From: an uncultured Oscillospiraceae bacterium
GTDB lineage: Bacteria; Bacillota; Clostridia; Oscillospirales; Ruminococcaceae
Direction of reading: 5' to 3'
Assembly (NCBI GenBank): GCA_910579175.1
Contig: CAJTTB010000004.1
Span: 77,081 to 141,080, forward strand
DNA: 64,000 bases
In this document: piece by piece, positions 26,004-35,147 of the stretch
Position numbering within the stretch: the stretch's first letter is position 1
How the letters are laid out: the number at the start of each line of letters is the position of its first letter
The notes under the pieces: model-generated
Seen by the model: only the letters and a program-made list of their open reading frames with translations
Told to the model about the DNA's origin: nothing
Databases searched by the model: none
Translations under genes and position numbers: made by a program

Positions 26004-26093
26004 ATGAAAATTGTTGTTTGGAAGAGTCCTAAATTTTTATCTGGGATTTTAAGAGCTATTTTTGGAATTCGGAAAGAGCCAAAAGAAATTTAA
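26004..26093 (+). CDS. spoVM: Stage V sporulation protein M
   Basis: A 29-residue peptide, MKIVVWKSPKFLSGILRAIF then GIRKEPKEI. It aligns along its length with B. subtilis SpoVM (26 residues), including the Pro at position 9, KFL-SGI and the basic tail. SpoVM is an amphipathic helix that recognises the convex forespore membrane and anchors the SpoIVA coat base. TAGGAGG precedes the ATG. In B. subtilis spoVM also follows thiN; here an ECF-ABC operon lies between. It marks the organism as belonging to an endospore-forming lineage. Confidence 0.85.
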   Translation: MKIVVWKSPKFLSGILRAIFGIRKEPKEI

Positions 26094-26170
26094 TCGACAT
26101 AGTACAGCAGTTAAAAGCGTTCTTATCAAAAGAGTTTTGATGATAACTACATAAATTGAAAATCAATACT

Positions 26171-26194
26171 CCCTGCTGAATCATTTCGGCAGGG
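26171..26194. terminator. Hairpin between spoVM and nfi
   Basis: A 10-bp stem CCCTGCTGAA / TTCGGCAGGG with one T-G pair, loop TCAT. It lies between convergent genes. Its T-runs are poor, so it may work mainly as a transcript end stabiliser. Confidence 0.55.
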
Positions 26195-26201
26195 GGTAAA
26201 T

Positions 26202-26921
26202 TTATACAATAGATAATTGTTGATAAATACGCCGTTGTTCGTGTGTATCTAAATCTGCTAATCGGGTGGGAAGTGGAATTCGACTTTCTTTGTTTATCAG
26301 GTGCTTGACGATTTCGGTAGAAGTATCTAAATCCAAATCATTTCCTACAGAAAGAAAAATCGGTTTTACACCCTGGCGTGTGCGCAGCACTCTGCCATAA
26401 ATTTCTTCTTCTATGATGATATCTTGATAAGCATATGGCTTATCTTCTGGCAATTGATAGTCTACTTCTTTGATTTTATAATAGGTTTTTGCAACCCCAA
26501 TTGTGGGTGTTTTCAGATAAAAGGAGGCATGCGTTGCAATTCCCATATGTCTGGGGTGTAGATAGCCATTTCCATCAAATAAGTAAACATCAGGACCAAG
26601 GGTTAATTTTTTCACCGTATCCAAAATCAGTGGAAGTTCTCGAAAGGAAAGATACCCCGGAAGATATGGAAAGTGAATGGTTCCAACTTGGTGAACACGT
26701 TCCAGTACAGTACCAGATGAAAAGTCTAAGACAACAATACAACAGACAGCTTTTTCTTGTTGGTCTTCTGTCCAATAAGCCAGATCAACTCCTGCGACTG
26801 TTTGAATTTGGTTTATTTGAATGGAGGGTTTTAGACAGATTTGATTCGCAAGAGATAATTGGATTGTTTTACATGCTTCCTCTGATTGAAAATCATAACA
26901 AGAAAAGTCTATTAACTGCAT
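26202..26921 (-). CDS. nfi: Endonuclease V
   Basis: 239 residues of the deoxyinosine 3'-endonuclease family. The metal-site Asp is in AGVDLAYW. The conserved block FDGNGYLHPRHMGIATHASF and TIGVAKT follow. It nicks DNA next to deaminated adenine. GAGGTG precedes the ATG. It starts seven bases after the upstream LtaS-like gene, so it is the third gene of that minus-strand operon. Confidence 0.93.
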   Translation of the reverse strand: MQLIDFSCYDFQSEEACKTIQLSLANQICLKPSIQINQIQTVAGVDLAYWTEDQQEKAVCCIVVLDFSSGTVLERVHQVGTIHFPYLPGYLSFRELPLILDTVKKLTLGPDVYLFDGNGYLHPRHMGIATHASFYLKTPTIGVAKTYYKIKEVDYQLPEDKPYAYQDIIIEEEIYGRVLRTRQGVKPIFLSVGNDLDLDTSTEIVKHLINKESRIPLPTRLADLDTHEQRRIYQQLSIV

Positions 26922-26928
26922 AACATTA

Positions 26929-28953
26929 TCACCTCAGTGGGATTTCAAAAATTTCGTCAACACGGTGGCGGGCATCAAATAGGTTGTTGTATTGTAAGAT
27001 TTGATATTCCTCAATCAATTCATCATAAGGAGATGACTGGTCTAGCGTATAATGTTGGTTGTCTTTGTCAATAAAGCCATTTGCATTGATAACAGGAATC
27101 ACTTCAGATAGTTGTTTTAAAAATTGATGATAAACGGGCAGTTGAATGCCTGCAGTGTCTAAAAGTAATGTGCTGAGATAATTGGCACTTAATTTATCAA
27201 TATATTGTTCCTCAATATCATAGTTTGCCCAAATAATAAATGGAGTAATGTATTTTTTTTGCAATTCTTCTAAAGAGAAATCTTCTGTAGGTTTTCCAAG
27301 CAATTCTTCGTAAAAGGAGGCTTCAATTGCCGGTTGATGGTCGCCAAACATCATAATGATTGTGGGTTCGCTTTGCCCTTGAAAGTAAGTGATCAGCTGT
27401 TCAAATGCCTGATCGGATTGTTTGATTAAAGAAAGATATTGTTCTGTTTTTGGATAGTTGCCCTGCATATCGGTTAGATAAATGTCAGAATGATAATTTT
27501 TGTCGGTATATCCACTGTGATTTTGCATTGTAATATTAAATAGGAATAAATTTTCATGTGCTGGTTTTTGTTCGTATAGTTCAATTATTTTTTGATAATC
27601 GGACTGGTCGCTAATATAACTGCGTATGTATTGGGGATTGACCCAATCATCTTTTGTTAAGAATTGTTCAAATCCAAGCAGAGGATAAACTTGTGGACGG
27701 TTCCAGCCACTGGCATAGTAAGGATGCAGCGCTGCGTTGGAATAGTGTAGGGGTGCAAGCAAACTGGGTAGCGCGGGTGTTTGTTGTTTGATATATTGTT
27801 GATAAGGAATACTTCCTGTGGGTGTAAAAGCAGTTGTAGAACCGGTAAGCATTTCAAACTCTGAGTTACAGGTATTTCCACCATGTACAGATACATAAGT
27901 ATTGCCCTTGATGGTATTTTCGGTTAAACTGCGATAAAAGGGAAGATAATCTTCGCTAACACCAAAGTCACCCAAGACGCTGAGATCGGAAAAAGATTCA
28001 TTCATAATCACAATGATGTTAGGTCGTTTTGCACTGGTAATGATTTGCTCACTGTTTGCAGAGGCACCATAAAATTTATGTTCATAAGATTTTGATACAC
28101 TTTGCGCAATTTCATTGACCTTTTCGATAGAATATTCCGCAGGCTTATCAACCATAAGATATTTTGTATTCAATAAAAAATTTAAGAAACTGCCATTTGC
28201 TTGATAAGCATTGCTTTGATTCCAAGGAAATTCAATAATTCCCAATTGATTGGGAATATTGGTCAAAAGTGTTACAAATGAGAATGTTCCAATCACAGCA
28301 AAAATCCCAATACGACTGATGATAATCTGTCTAATATGACGATTGATACTCAATTGCTTGGCATCGATTCGAAAGAGTACCAGCATCATAAGTACAAATA
28401 AAATTGTTGGTGCAATAACTGTCATATCAATGACAAAGTCGTAGTTGGAAGCAACTGAAAATGCAGTTTTGGCGGATAAAATATCCCAAGGGAGCAGCGG
28501 CGTACCGCGAAATAAACTGACATAGTGATTGACTAACCCAAATAAATAAGAGAAGCTCAATAAAATAATCGATGTGATTTTGGCATTTCCTATGATAAAA
28601 AATAGGATAAATCCGACGGCTGAATAAGCCAATAAATTGAATCCAAAAGTCCAGATATCATATGCAAAGATATTGATTTGATTAAAGCTATCTACAATCA
28701 AGAAGCCAATCATAGGTGTTGCACAGCACAATAAAATATTGTCTGGTTTTTTGATGCTTGCAGGTGAAAAAATTCGTATCAATAGCAACTCTACAGAGAG
28801 TAGCATAAGATTGATAAAAATAGATAACCGCAGACCCCAAATAGAATCAGATTTCAACATTGGTAGCTCTGAAGAACAACTCATATACAAAAAAGTGATG
28901 AATATAACAATGCCACTGATGAAATATTTGTGTTTAAAATGGGATTTTTGCAA
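26929..28953 (-). CDS. LtaS-like sulfatase-fold phosphoglycerol transferase, paralog 2
   Basis: 674 residues from a TTG start preceded by GAAAGGAAG. About seven membrane helices occupy the first 250 residues. The extracellular catalytic domain keeps Glu in MNESFSD, the nucleophile Thr in GGNTCNSEFEMLTG and Asp-His in MFGDHQPAIE. It is closely related to the gene just upstream (28989-31073), sharing long stretches such as the NITMQNHSGY region, so the two arose by tandem duplication. It is more distant from the 2076 gene. The exact polymer made (LTA or another phosphoglycerol-decorated glycan) cannot be told. Confidence 0.85.
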   Translation of the reverse strand: MQKSHFKHKYFISGIVIFITFLYMSCSSELPMLKSDSIWGLRLSIFINLMLLSVELLLIRIFSPASIKKPDNILLCCATPMIGFLIVDSFNQINIFAYDIWTFGFNLLAYSAVGFILFFIIGNAKITSIILLSFSYLFGLVNHYVSLFRGTPLLPWDILSAKTAFSVASNYDFVIDMTVIAPTILFVLMMLVLFRIDAKQLSINRHIRQIIISRIGIFAVIGTFSFVTLLTNIPNQLGIIEFPWNQSNAYQANGSFLNFLLNTKYLMVDKPAEYSIEKVNEIAQSVSKSYEHKFYGASANSEQIITSAKRPNIIVIMNESFSDLSVLGDFGVSEDYLPFYRSLTENTIKGNTYVSVHGGNTCNSEFEMLTGSTTAFTPTGSIPYQQYIKQQTPALPSLLAPLHYSNAALHPYYASGWNRPQVYPLLGFEQFLTKDDWVNPQYIRSYISDQSDYQKIIELYEQKPAHENLFLFNITMQNHSGYTDKNYHSDIYLTDMQGNYPKTEQYLSLIKQSDQAFEQLITYFQGQSEPTIIMMFGDHQPAIEASFYEELLGKPTEDFSLEELQKKYITPFIIWANYDIEEQYIDKLSANYLSTLLLDTAGIQLPVYHQFLKQLSEVIPVINANGFIDKDNQHYTLDQSSPYDELIEEYQILQYNNLFDARHRVDEIFEIPLR

Positions 28954-28988
28954 TTAATACACTTCCTTTCATCGGTCTGTGAAAAAAA

Positions 28989-31073
28989 TTAATCCAATAG
29001 TTCGGAAAGACGGTTTTTTTGATCGAATAAATTGTTGTATTGTATCATTTGATATTGATTGATCAGTTGTGTATATTCATTTTTTTCGTCAAAAGTATGA
29101 TGGTTTCCGTTTTTATCAATATATCCATTGGAATTGATAACTGGAATTTCTTGATAAAATTGTTTTAAAAATTTTTGATAACCAGTCAATTCAAAATGAG
29201 CTGTTTCCATTAATAAAACGGGAAGAAAGTTGATGCTTAAATCCATGGTGTTTTCCGGTATGTCGTAGTTTGCCCATAAGATATAAGGGGTGATATATCG
29301 TTTTTGTTTTTCTTCTAGTGTGAGTTCTTCCAATGGTTTGCCAAATAGTTCCTCATAAAATTCATCTTCAATTTTAGGTTGATGATCACCAAACATCAAG
29401 ATCAAAGTGGGTTCCTCTTGTTCTGAAAAATAGTTGATGAGGGATTCGAAGGCTTCATCGCTGTCCCGAAGCAGGGAGAGATATTGTTCTGTATAGGGAT
29501 AATCCTCCTGCATATTTTTCAGTCTTACAGTATTGGAGTAATTGGTATCTGAATAACCACTGTGATTTTGAATGGTGATATTATAAATTAACAAGTTGCT
29601 GTTTGACTCTTTTTGTTTATAGATTTCAATCAGTTTATTGTAATTCGCTTGGTCAGTAACAAGATTACGAGAGGTTTCTAATATTTCTCCTTCGTCTAAA
29701 TCCCAATATTCATCAATTCCCAAAAAGGCATCAAATCCCATCATTGGATAAACCGTGGACCGTTTCCATGAATTTGCATCCAATGGATGAAGTCCATAAG
29801 AGGTAAAGTGATCAAGCTGTTTGGCAAAAGAATTGATATTTTGATTGACATATTGTAAAAAAGCAACACTTCCTTGAGGAAGAAAAGCGAGAGTATTTCC
29901 GGTAATTGCTTCAAATTCTGAATTGCAGGTACGACCACCAAAGATAGAAACATAAGAATTTCCGCGGATGGTATTTTCTGTCAAGCTGTTAAAAAATGGA
30001 AGATACTCTTTGGTTGTATCAAAGTCGTGAATGATACGTAAATCAGAAAGCGCTTCGTTCATAATGACAATGATATTTTTAGGTTGAATGATCTTGTTTG
30101 TAGAAACACTGTTTTTTTGATAGGACTGTTCTGCCTGTAAAATAATTTCTCTGACAGCTTGTGGAGAATAATCCTTTGGCTTTTTAATGGAAATATAGGG
30201 TAAATTTAAGGTGAAGTTTAAAAGTGCACTATTGTTGGAACGAGATGATTCAAGCTGCCAAGGGTCGCTATAGCATCCCATTGCTGTTAGTAAAGGGGAA
30301 AGAGCGAGTGTAACAAACAATAAGACACTGCCAATGCCAGTGGGAATCCTCCAACGAAGACTTTTGAATCGAAGATGTTTTTTGGTTGGGTATTCCTGAA
30401 GTGTTAGACAATTGGCAATCAGCAGTAGATAAATTAAGATTGCTGCAAATAAGGGGAATGTAAGGTGGAATTGATACCCGGAAACAACCTTTACAGCAGT
30501 GGAAATTGCTAAGATATCCCAGGGAAGAAATGGCGTTCCGCGAAACTGCATCACAAAATAATCAGCGAGTGAAAAAACAAGCCAAATACTGCTGGCACAA
30601 ATAATACAAATGCGTATTCTGTTACTGATGGCAAAGAAAAAGAGATATAGCAGTGCATATAAAATAAGGTTCATCAAAAGATAAGAGTAATAAATATCAA
30701 AAATACCTTTATTATTTAATATTTGTGTGATAAAAAAGGAAAAGATCGGGGAGCAAGCCAATAAGGAATACCCGACATTTGTTTGGTATTTTTCTCGATT
30801 AAAAAAATAATACACAAGCATTCCGACAAGTACCAGACCGATCATACAAAAACTGATAAAAGCATCCAAAGAAACTCCGCCAACCAAAGCGGTACAGCCT
30901 GTCACTTTTGTTATAATATATACAACCAGAGATAAAAAAAGAACTCCCAGAACAATCGTTGTTGGGATAATGGTTTTTCGGTGTTTCCAATAAATGTTTT
31001 GTAGTTTTTGACGCCTGCGCATACGGTTTCGATATTGATTCAACTGGATGTTTCTGATGGGTTTTAATTTCAT
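28989..31073 (-). CDS. LtaS-like sulfatase-fold phosphoglycerol transferase, paralog 1
   Basis: 694 residues, first gene of the minus-strand trio. A basic cytoplasmic N-terminus (about 35 residues) precedes seven or so membrane helices. The catalytic domain shows Glu in MNEALSD, Thr in GGRTCNSEFEAITG and Asp-His in MFGDHQPKIE. GAGGT precedes the ATG. A promoter is visible upstream, and paralog 2 starts 35 bases after its stop. Duplicated enzymes may split initiation and elongation, as LTA primase and synthase do in Listeria; this is inference. Confidence 0.85.
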   Translation of the reverse strand: MKLKPIRNIQLNQYRNRMRRRQKLQNIYWKHRKTIIPTTIVLGVLFLSLVVYIITKVTGCTALVGGVSLDAFISFCMIGLVLVGMLVYYFFNREKYQTNVGYSLLACSPIFSFFITQILNNKGIFDIYYSYLLMNLILYALLYLFFFAISNRIRICIICASSIWLVFSLADYFVMQFRGTPFLPWDILAISTAVKVVSGYQFHLTFPLFAAILIYLLLIANCLTLQEYPTKKHLRFKSLRWRIPTGIGSVLLFVTLALSPLLTAMGCYSDPWQLESSRSNNSALLNFTLNLPYISIKKPKDYSPQAVREIILQAEQSYQKNSVSTNKIIQPKNIIVIMNEALSDLRIIHDFDTTKEYLPFFNSLTENTIRGNSYVSIFGGRTCNSEFEAITGNTLAFLPQGSVAFLQYVNQNINSFAKQLDHFTSYGLHPLDANSWKRSTVYPMMGFDAFLGIDEYWDLDEGEILETSRNLVTDQANYNKLIEIYKQKESNSNLLIYNITIQNHSGYSDTNYSNTVRLKNMQEDYPYTEQYLSLLRDSDEAFESLINYFSEQEEPTLILMFGDHQPKIEDEFYEELFGKPLEELTLEEKQKRYITPYILWANYDIPENTMDLSINFLPVLLMETAHFELTGYQKFLKQFYQEIPVINSNGYIDKNGNHHTFDEKNEYTQLINQYQMIQYNNLFDQKNRLSELLD

Positions 31074-31141
31074 AACTGATAGATACCTCTAATTTCATAT
31101 GATTTAGAAATACAGACTTTGATTGAAAATAACCATTAACA

Positions 31142-31170
31142 ACTATAGCATATTCGCAAAAAAAAGTAAA
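31142..31170 (-). promoter_or_regulatory. Promoter of the LtaS pair-nfi operon
   Basis: On the minus strand TTTACT (31165-31170), 17 bp, TATAGT (31142-31147), about 70 bp before the ATG. Confidence 0.65.
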
Positions 31171-31299
31171 GTTTTTGTAAACACAATCTTATTTGAAAAT
31201 TTTGTGAAAAGATGAAAAAATTACAGATTGATTTTAAGAGTATTCAAACAAAGAAGTACTTTTAAAAGTATGATCTTGATAAATAAAATGATGATAAGC

Positions 31300-31336
31300 T
31301 CATAAAAATAAAAGGTACAGTATTACTGTACCCTTT
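31300..31336 (-). terminator. Terminator of rny
   Basis: Minus-strand stem GGTACAG / CTGTACC with loop TAATA, followed in that direction by TTTTATTTTTA. Confidence 0.85.
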
Positions 31337-31339
31337 TTA

Positions 31340-32944
31340 TTATTTGGCAAAAGCAACTGCGCGACTTTCACGGATGAGATTGACTTTAATTTGTCCAGGA
31401 TAATTCAGTTCATTTTCAATTCGCTTTACGATATCCCGTGCAACCAATACCATTTTTTCATCTTTTATAACTTCTGGTTTGATGATAATGCGGATTTCGC
31501 GTCCAGCTTGAATTGCGAAGGAGTTTTCAACACCTTCAAAAGAATTTGCAATCTCTTCTAGTTTTTCCAATCGTTTAATAAAGCTTTCTAGATTTTCTCG
31601 CCGTGCAGCAGGTCTTGCAGCAGAAATTGCATCTGCCGCTTGTACAAGACAAGCAATCACTGTCTTGGGCTCTACATCGTTGTGATGCGCTTCAATTGCG
31701 TGTAAAACTGCCGGACTTTCTTTAAATTTACGGCAGACATCAACACCAATTTCCACATGAGAACCCTCGATTTCATGGTTTAAGGCTTTACCAATATCGT
31801 GGAACAATCCAGCGCGGCGTGCAAGCGTTGCATCTACTCCCAATTCACTGGCCATAATTCCAGCTAGATGTGCCACTTCAATCGAGTGATTTAATACATT
31901 TTGACAATAACTTGTGCGGTATGTCAATCGACCGAGCAATTTGACGATCTCATAATGAACACCATGTACATTGGTTTCCAAGATGGCGCGTTCGCCTTCT
32001 TGCTTCATCTTAACGTCCATTTCTCGACGAGATTTTTCAACCATTTCTTCAATGCGTGATGGATGAATTCTACCATCTGCAATTAATTTTTCAAGAGTTT
32101 GACGTGCAAGTTCACGTCTGACAGGGTCAAAGCATGATAATGTGATAGCTTCTGGTGTATCATCAATGATTAAATCGACACCAGTTAATGTTTCAATTGC
32201 GCGGATGTTACGTCCTTCTCGTCCAATAATACGTCCTTTCATTTCGTCGTTGGGAAGCGGAACCACCGATACAGTCGCTTCAGAGACATGTTCTGCAGCG
32301 CAGCGGGAAATTGCCAAAGAGATAATTTCTCTTGCTTTTTCATCGCATTCATTTTTTAGTTGCTGTTCATAAGAAGTGATTTTTTGTGCCTTTTCATATG
32401 CAAGGTCGTCCTCTAAAGAGGATAGTAATTGATTTTTAGCCTCCTCTACGGTTAGACCAGAAATGCGCTCTAAACTTTCAATTTGACTTTGCTTGATGGT
32501 TTCTGCTTCTTCGAGTTTTTCTTCAGCAAGTTTTAATTTTTGATTTAATTTTTCATCCTTTTTTTCCAAATTATCGGTTTTGCGGTCCAATGTTTCTTCT
32601 TTTTGAATTACACGGCGTTCCTGACGAGAAATTTCATTGCGTCTTTCCTTGATGTCACGTTCAGCCTCAGCGCGTAGTTTATGGATTTCATCCTTTGCTG
32701 AAACCAGCGCTTCTTTTCGTTTTGCTTGGGCATCTTTTTGAGCGTCTTCCAAGATGCGTTTTGCTTGCATTTCCGCACTGCCAATTTCTGCTTCAGCAGT
32801 TTGTTTGCGATGTTGTATTCCTGCTTCAAAGGCGGATTCATAGGTGCGTTTTTCCACTGTTTTTTTGACTATAAGTCCAACCACAACACCACTTATGGCA
32901 GCTCCGACAATCAAGCATAATAAAATAACAAATAAGCTAGGCAT
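31340..32944 (-). CDS. rny: Ribonuclease Y
   Basis: 534 residues. An N-terminal membrane helix (about 3-25) is followed by a long charged coiled coil (about 30-205), a KH domain (GRIIGREGRNIRAIETLTGV) and an HD domain with HDIGKALNHEIEGSH. It is the main mRNA-decay endonuclease of Firmicutes and acts at the membrane. AGGAGG precedes the ATG, but an upstream CCTCCT can pair with it. Confidence 0.96.
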   Translation of the reverse strand: MPSLFVILLCLIVGAAISGVVVGLIVKKTVEKRTYESAFEAGIQHRKQTAEAEIGSAEMQAKRILEDAQKDAQAKRKEALVSAKDEIHKLRAEAERDIKERRNEISRQERRVIQKEETLDRKTDNLEKKDEKLNQKLKLAEEKLEEAETIKQSQIESLERISGLTVEEAKNQLLSSLEDDLAYEKAQKITSYEQQLKNECDEKAREIISLAISRCAAEHVSEATVSVVPLPNDEMKGRIIGREGRNIRAIETLTGVDLIIDDTPEAITLSCFDPVRRELARQTLEKLIADGRIHPSRIEEMVEKSRREMDVKMKQEGERAILETNVHGVHYEIVKLLGRLTYRTSYCQNVLNHSIEVAHLAGIMASELGVDATLARRAGLFHDIGKALNHEIEGSHVEIGVDVCRKFKESPAVLHAIEAHHNDVEPKTVIACLVQAADAISAARPAARRENLESFIKRLEKLEEIANSFEGVENSFAIQAGREIRIIIKPEVIKDEKMVLVARDIVKRIENELNYPGQIKVNLIRESRAVAFAK

Positions 32945-32952
32945 GACAGTTA

Positions 32953-32974
32953 CCTCCTTTTTAAAATTAGGAGG
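32953..32974 (-). promoter_or_regulatory. Hairpin sequestering the rny ribosome binding site
   Basis: In the rny mRNA, CCTCCT pairs with the AGGAGG of the ribosome binding site across a 10-nt AU-rich loop. The stem would block translation start until opened. Confidence 0.55.
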
Positions 32975-33230
32975 AATATTGAAAAAATATCTTACAAAAT
33001 GCCGTGGTATTGTTTGTAATATCTATATTTATATGTTCTGCCTTTGGCAGCATTTATCATCTGATAATTAACAATGAATAACATTTTATAGTTCTTTTTC
33101 CAAACCTCCTTTTGATTTTGTTTCGTCATAATGCCTTTATTATAAAAGACGTTAAGCCACTTTCCTGTTTTGCGTTGTTTGTTATAAACAAATAAAAGCA
33201 ACTTTAAATTATCTATACATTATCATATTT

Positions 33231-33259
33231 ATTTTATAATTTTATTGCGATAATGTCAA
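33231..33259 (-). promoter_or_regulatory. Promoter of rny
   Basis: Minus strand TTGACA (33254-33259), 17 bp, TAAAAT (33231-33236). Confidence 0.7.
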
Positions 33260-33384
33260 GAAGAAAGTATGGCAATTATCAGAGAAATCAAAAATACTTT
33301 TGTGATAGATTATACATATCTTTTGCTTTGCAAAACAAAATCAACATTATCATTGTATACATATCACAAAATTGAAAAAATGAT

Positions 33385-33414
33385 TTGACAAGCCTATACG
33401 AATTGTGGTATAGT
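33385..33414 (+). promoter_or_regulatory. Promoter of rpmG-secE-nusG
   Basis: TTGACA (33385-33390), 18 bp, TATAGT (33409-33414), with TG one base before the -10. A T8 run follows soon after the predicted start site. Confidence 0.75.
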
Positions 33415-33536
33415 AATAATACCTCAAGGAAGGTTTTTTTTTATGTTCTGATTTAGAAACGAATAAAAGATTTGCCTTTATTTTAGATGAACTTTGAGGG
33501 AGGCAAAAAAAATCCGAGTTAGCAGGAGGTGCCGAT

Positions 33537-33686
33537 ATGAGGGTTAAAGTTACATTAGCTTGCACAGAGTGCAAACAACGTAATTACAACACAATGAAAA
33601 ACAAGAAAAACGATCCTGACAGGCTCGAAATGAACAAATATTGTCGATTCTGTAGGAAACACACACTTCATAAGGAAACTAAGTAA
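33537..33686 (+). CDS. rpmG: 50S ribosomal protein L33 (bL33)
   Basis: 49 residues, MRVKVTLACTECKQRNYNTM and onward, with the four zinc-binding cysteines CTEC and CRFC. It is the usual first gene before secE-nusG. CAGGAGG precedes the ATG. Confidence 0.95.
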   Translation: MRVKVTLACTECKQRNYNTMKNKKNDPDRLEMNKYCRFCRKHTLHKETK

Positions 33687-33701
33687 GAGAGGGTGACTTT
33701 G

Positions 33702-33956
33702 ATGGCGAAAGATACAGCAAAAGCTGTTAAAAAACCAGCCAAAAATAAGGACAAAGACAAAAAAAAGTCCAACGGCAAAAAGTTCACCCAATTTTTTAAA
33801 GACCTTAGAAGCGAAATCAAAAAAGTTGTATGGCCAAGCAAAAAACAAATTAAAAACAATACGCTTGTTGTTTTGGGATTTATGGCTGTTACAGCGGTTT
33901 TCATCTGGATTTTAGACTTTGTATTTACTACATTGATGAATCTGGTGTTGGGATAA
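33702..33956 (+). CDS. secE: Preprotein translocase subunit SecE
   Basis: 84 residues from the ATG with AGAGGG upstream; a GTG at 33693 overlaps that site. A lysine-rich N-terminus (about 25 residues) is followed by the SecE signature KKVVWPSKKQI and a single membrane helix (about 56-80). It clamps SecY in the membrane. Confidence 0.95.
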   Translation: MAKDTAKAVKKPAKNKDKDKKKSNGKKFTQFFKDLRSEIKKVVWPSKKQIKNNTLVVLGFMAVTAVFIWILDFVFTTLMNLVLG

Positions 33957-34016
33957 CTTTTTTCTAGATGAAAACAAACCAACTTAGCAATGTCGTATTC
34001 TGGAGGGACTGATACT

Positions 34017-34556
34017 ATGTCAGAAACCGCAAAATGGTATGTGATACACACCTATTCTGGTTATGAGAATAAGGTGGCACAAAACATTGAAAAGGTTGTC
34101 GAAAACCGAGGTCTTCAAGAGTTGATTCATCATGTAACTGTACCAACCGAAAAGGTAGTAGAGGTAAAAGATAATAAAACTCGAGAAGTCGAGCGAAAAA
34201 TTTTCCCAGGATATGTGCTGGTTAAAATGATATTAACTGATGATTCTTGGTATGTTGTCAGGAATATTAGAGGTGTAACCGGTTTTGTCGGTTCATCTAC
34301 AAAACCTGTTCCATTATCCGATGCCGAAGTAAAGGCACTGGGTGTTGAAGATGCACAAATCAATGAAGCTGTTCAGGTAGAAGTCACCTATGGTGTAGGT
34401 GATAATATTCATGTTATTTCTGGTCCTTTGGCAGGGTTTTCGGGCATTGTGGAAGGAATCGATATCGAGAATAACTGTGTGAAGGTAACAGTTTCTATGT
34501 TTGGCAGAGAAACGTTGGCAGAACTTGAGTTAAATCAAGTAAAAACAGCCAACTAA
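34017..34556 (+). CDS. nusG: Transcription elongation/termination factor NusG
   Basis: 179 residues from the ATG at 34017 (GGAGGG upstream). The NGN domain begins WYVIHTYSGYENKVA; the C-terminal KOW domain is at about 125-177 (VISGPLAGFSGIVEGID). It couples RNA polymerase to pausing and to the ribosome. Confidence 0.96.
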   Translation: MSETAKWYVIHTYSGYENKVAQNIEKVVENRGLQELIHHVTVPTEKVVEVKDNKTREVERKIFPGYVLVKMILTDDSWYVVRNIRGVTGFVGSSTKPVPLSDAEVKALGVEDAQINEAVQVEVTYGVGDNIHVISGPLAGFSGIVEGIDIENNCVKVTVSMFGRETLAELELNQVKTAN

Positions 34557-34582
34557 AAGTTACTTCTTTTTAATTAAGAAGT

Positions 34583-34693
34583 CCCCAGTTTTGTAAACTG
34601 TGGGAGGATATCACGTGTTCTTTCTGTTGCTAGAGGGAAAGAATGCCTGTGGGAGGAAATTCATAAAAAAAGGGATTTCCGCCATAGACCACA
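34583..34693 (+). promoter_or_regulatory. rplK leader with an L1-binding-site mimic
   Basis: TGTGG (34648-34652) pairs with CCACA (34689-34693), and GGAAAT with ATTTCC inside it, leaving a GA / GCCATAGA asymmetric internal loop. GTGGGAGG and ATA..CCAC repeat the core of the L1 site in 23S rRNA (helices 76-78). A second TGTGGGAGG at 34599-34607 is tied up in a CCCCAGTTT/AAACTG-TGGG hairpin. Autogenous control by L1 is inferred from E. coli. Confidence 0.6.
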
Positions 34694-34713
34694 AATTTTT
34701 GGAGGTGCAAATT

Positions 34714-35139
34714 ATGGCTCAAAAAGTATCTGGCTACATCAAACTTCAAATTCCTGCTGGTAAAGCCACTCCAGCACCACCAGTTGGACCTGCCTTGGGT
34801 CAACATGGTGTCAATATTATGTCTTTTACAAAAGAATTCAACGAGCGCACAAAAAATGATATTGGTTTAATTATTCCAGTAGTAATTACAGTGTACGCTG
34901 ACCGCTCCTTCACTTTTGTTACAAAAACTCCGCCAGCAGCAGTACTGATTAAAAAGGCTTGCGGTATTGAAAGTGGCTCAGGTGTGCCAAATAAAACAAA
35001 AGTTGCAAAAATTACCAGGGAGCAGGTACAAAAAATCGCTGAAACAAAAATGCCTGATTTAAATGCTGCAAATATTGAAGCAGCAATGAGCATGATCGCT
35101 GGTACAGCTCGCTCAATGGGTATTGAAGTAGTCGATTAA
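34714..35139 (+). CDS. rplK: 50S ribosomal protein L11 (uL11)
   Basis: 141 residues from the ATG at 34714 behind GGAGGTG; an upstream in-frame start at 34600 would cover the leader. The N-terminal KLQIPAGKATPAPPVGPALG signature is complete. It forms the GTPase-associated stalk base with 23S rRNA. Confidence 0.96.
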   Translation: MAQKVSGYIKLQIPAGKATPAPPVGPALGQHGVNIMSFTKEFNERTKNDIGLIIPVVITVYADRSFTFVTKTPPAAVLIKKACGIESGSGVPNKTKVAKITREQVQKIAETKMPDLNAANIEAAMSMIAGTARSMGIEVVD

Positions 35140-35147
35140 TTTACCCC

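Larger units (their letters stand above)
32945..33536. other. Divergent control region of rny and rpmG-secE-nusG
   Basis: It holds the rny promoter and about 285 nt of leader on the minus strand, and the rpmG promoter on the plus strand. The rny leader contains a possible 45-codon upstream ORF (ATG near 33129 to a stop near 32992, poor ribosome binding site). No known riboswitch was recognised. Confidence 0.5.

Noticed and set aside
32992..33201. 69-codon minus-strand ORF in the rny leader
   Set aside because: The upstream part has no start signals; at most the last 45 codons could be a weak upstream ORF.
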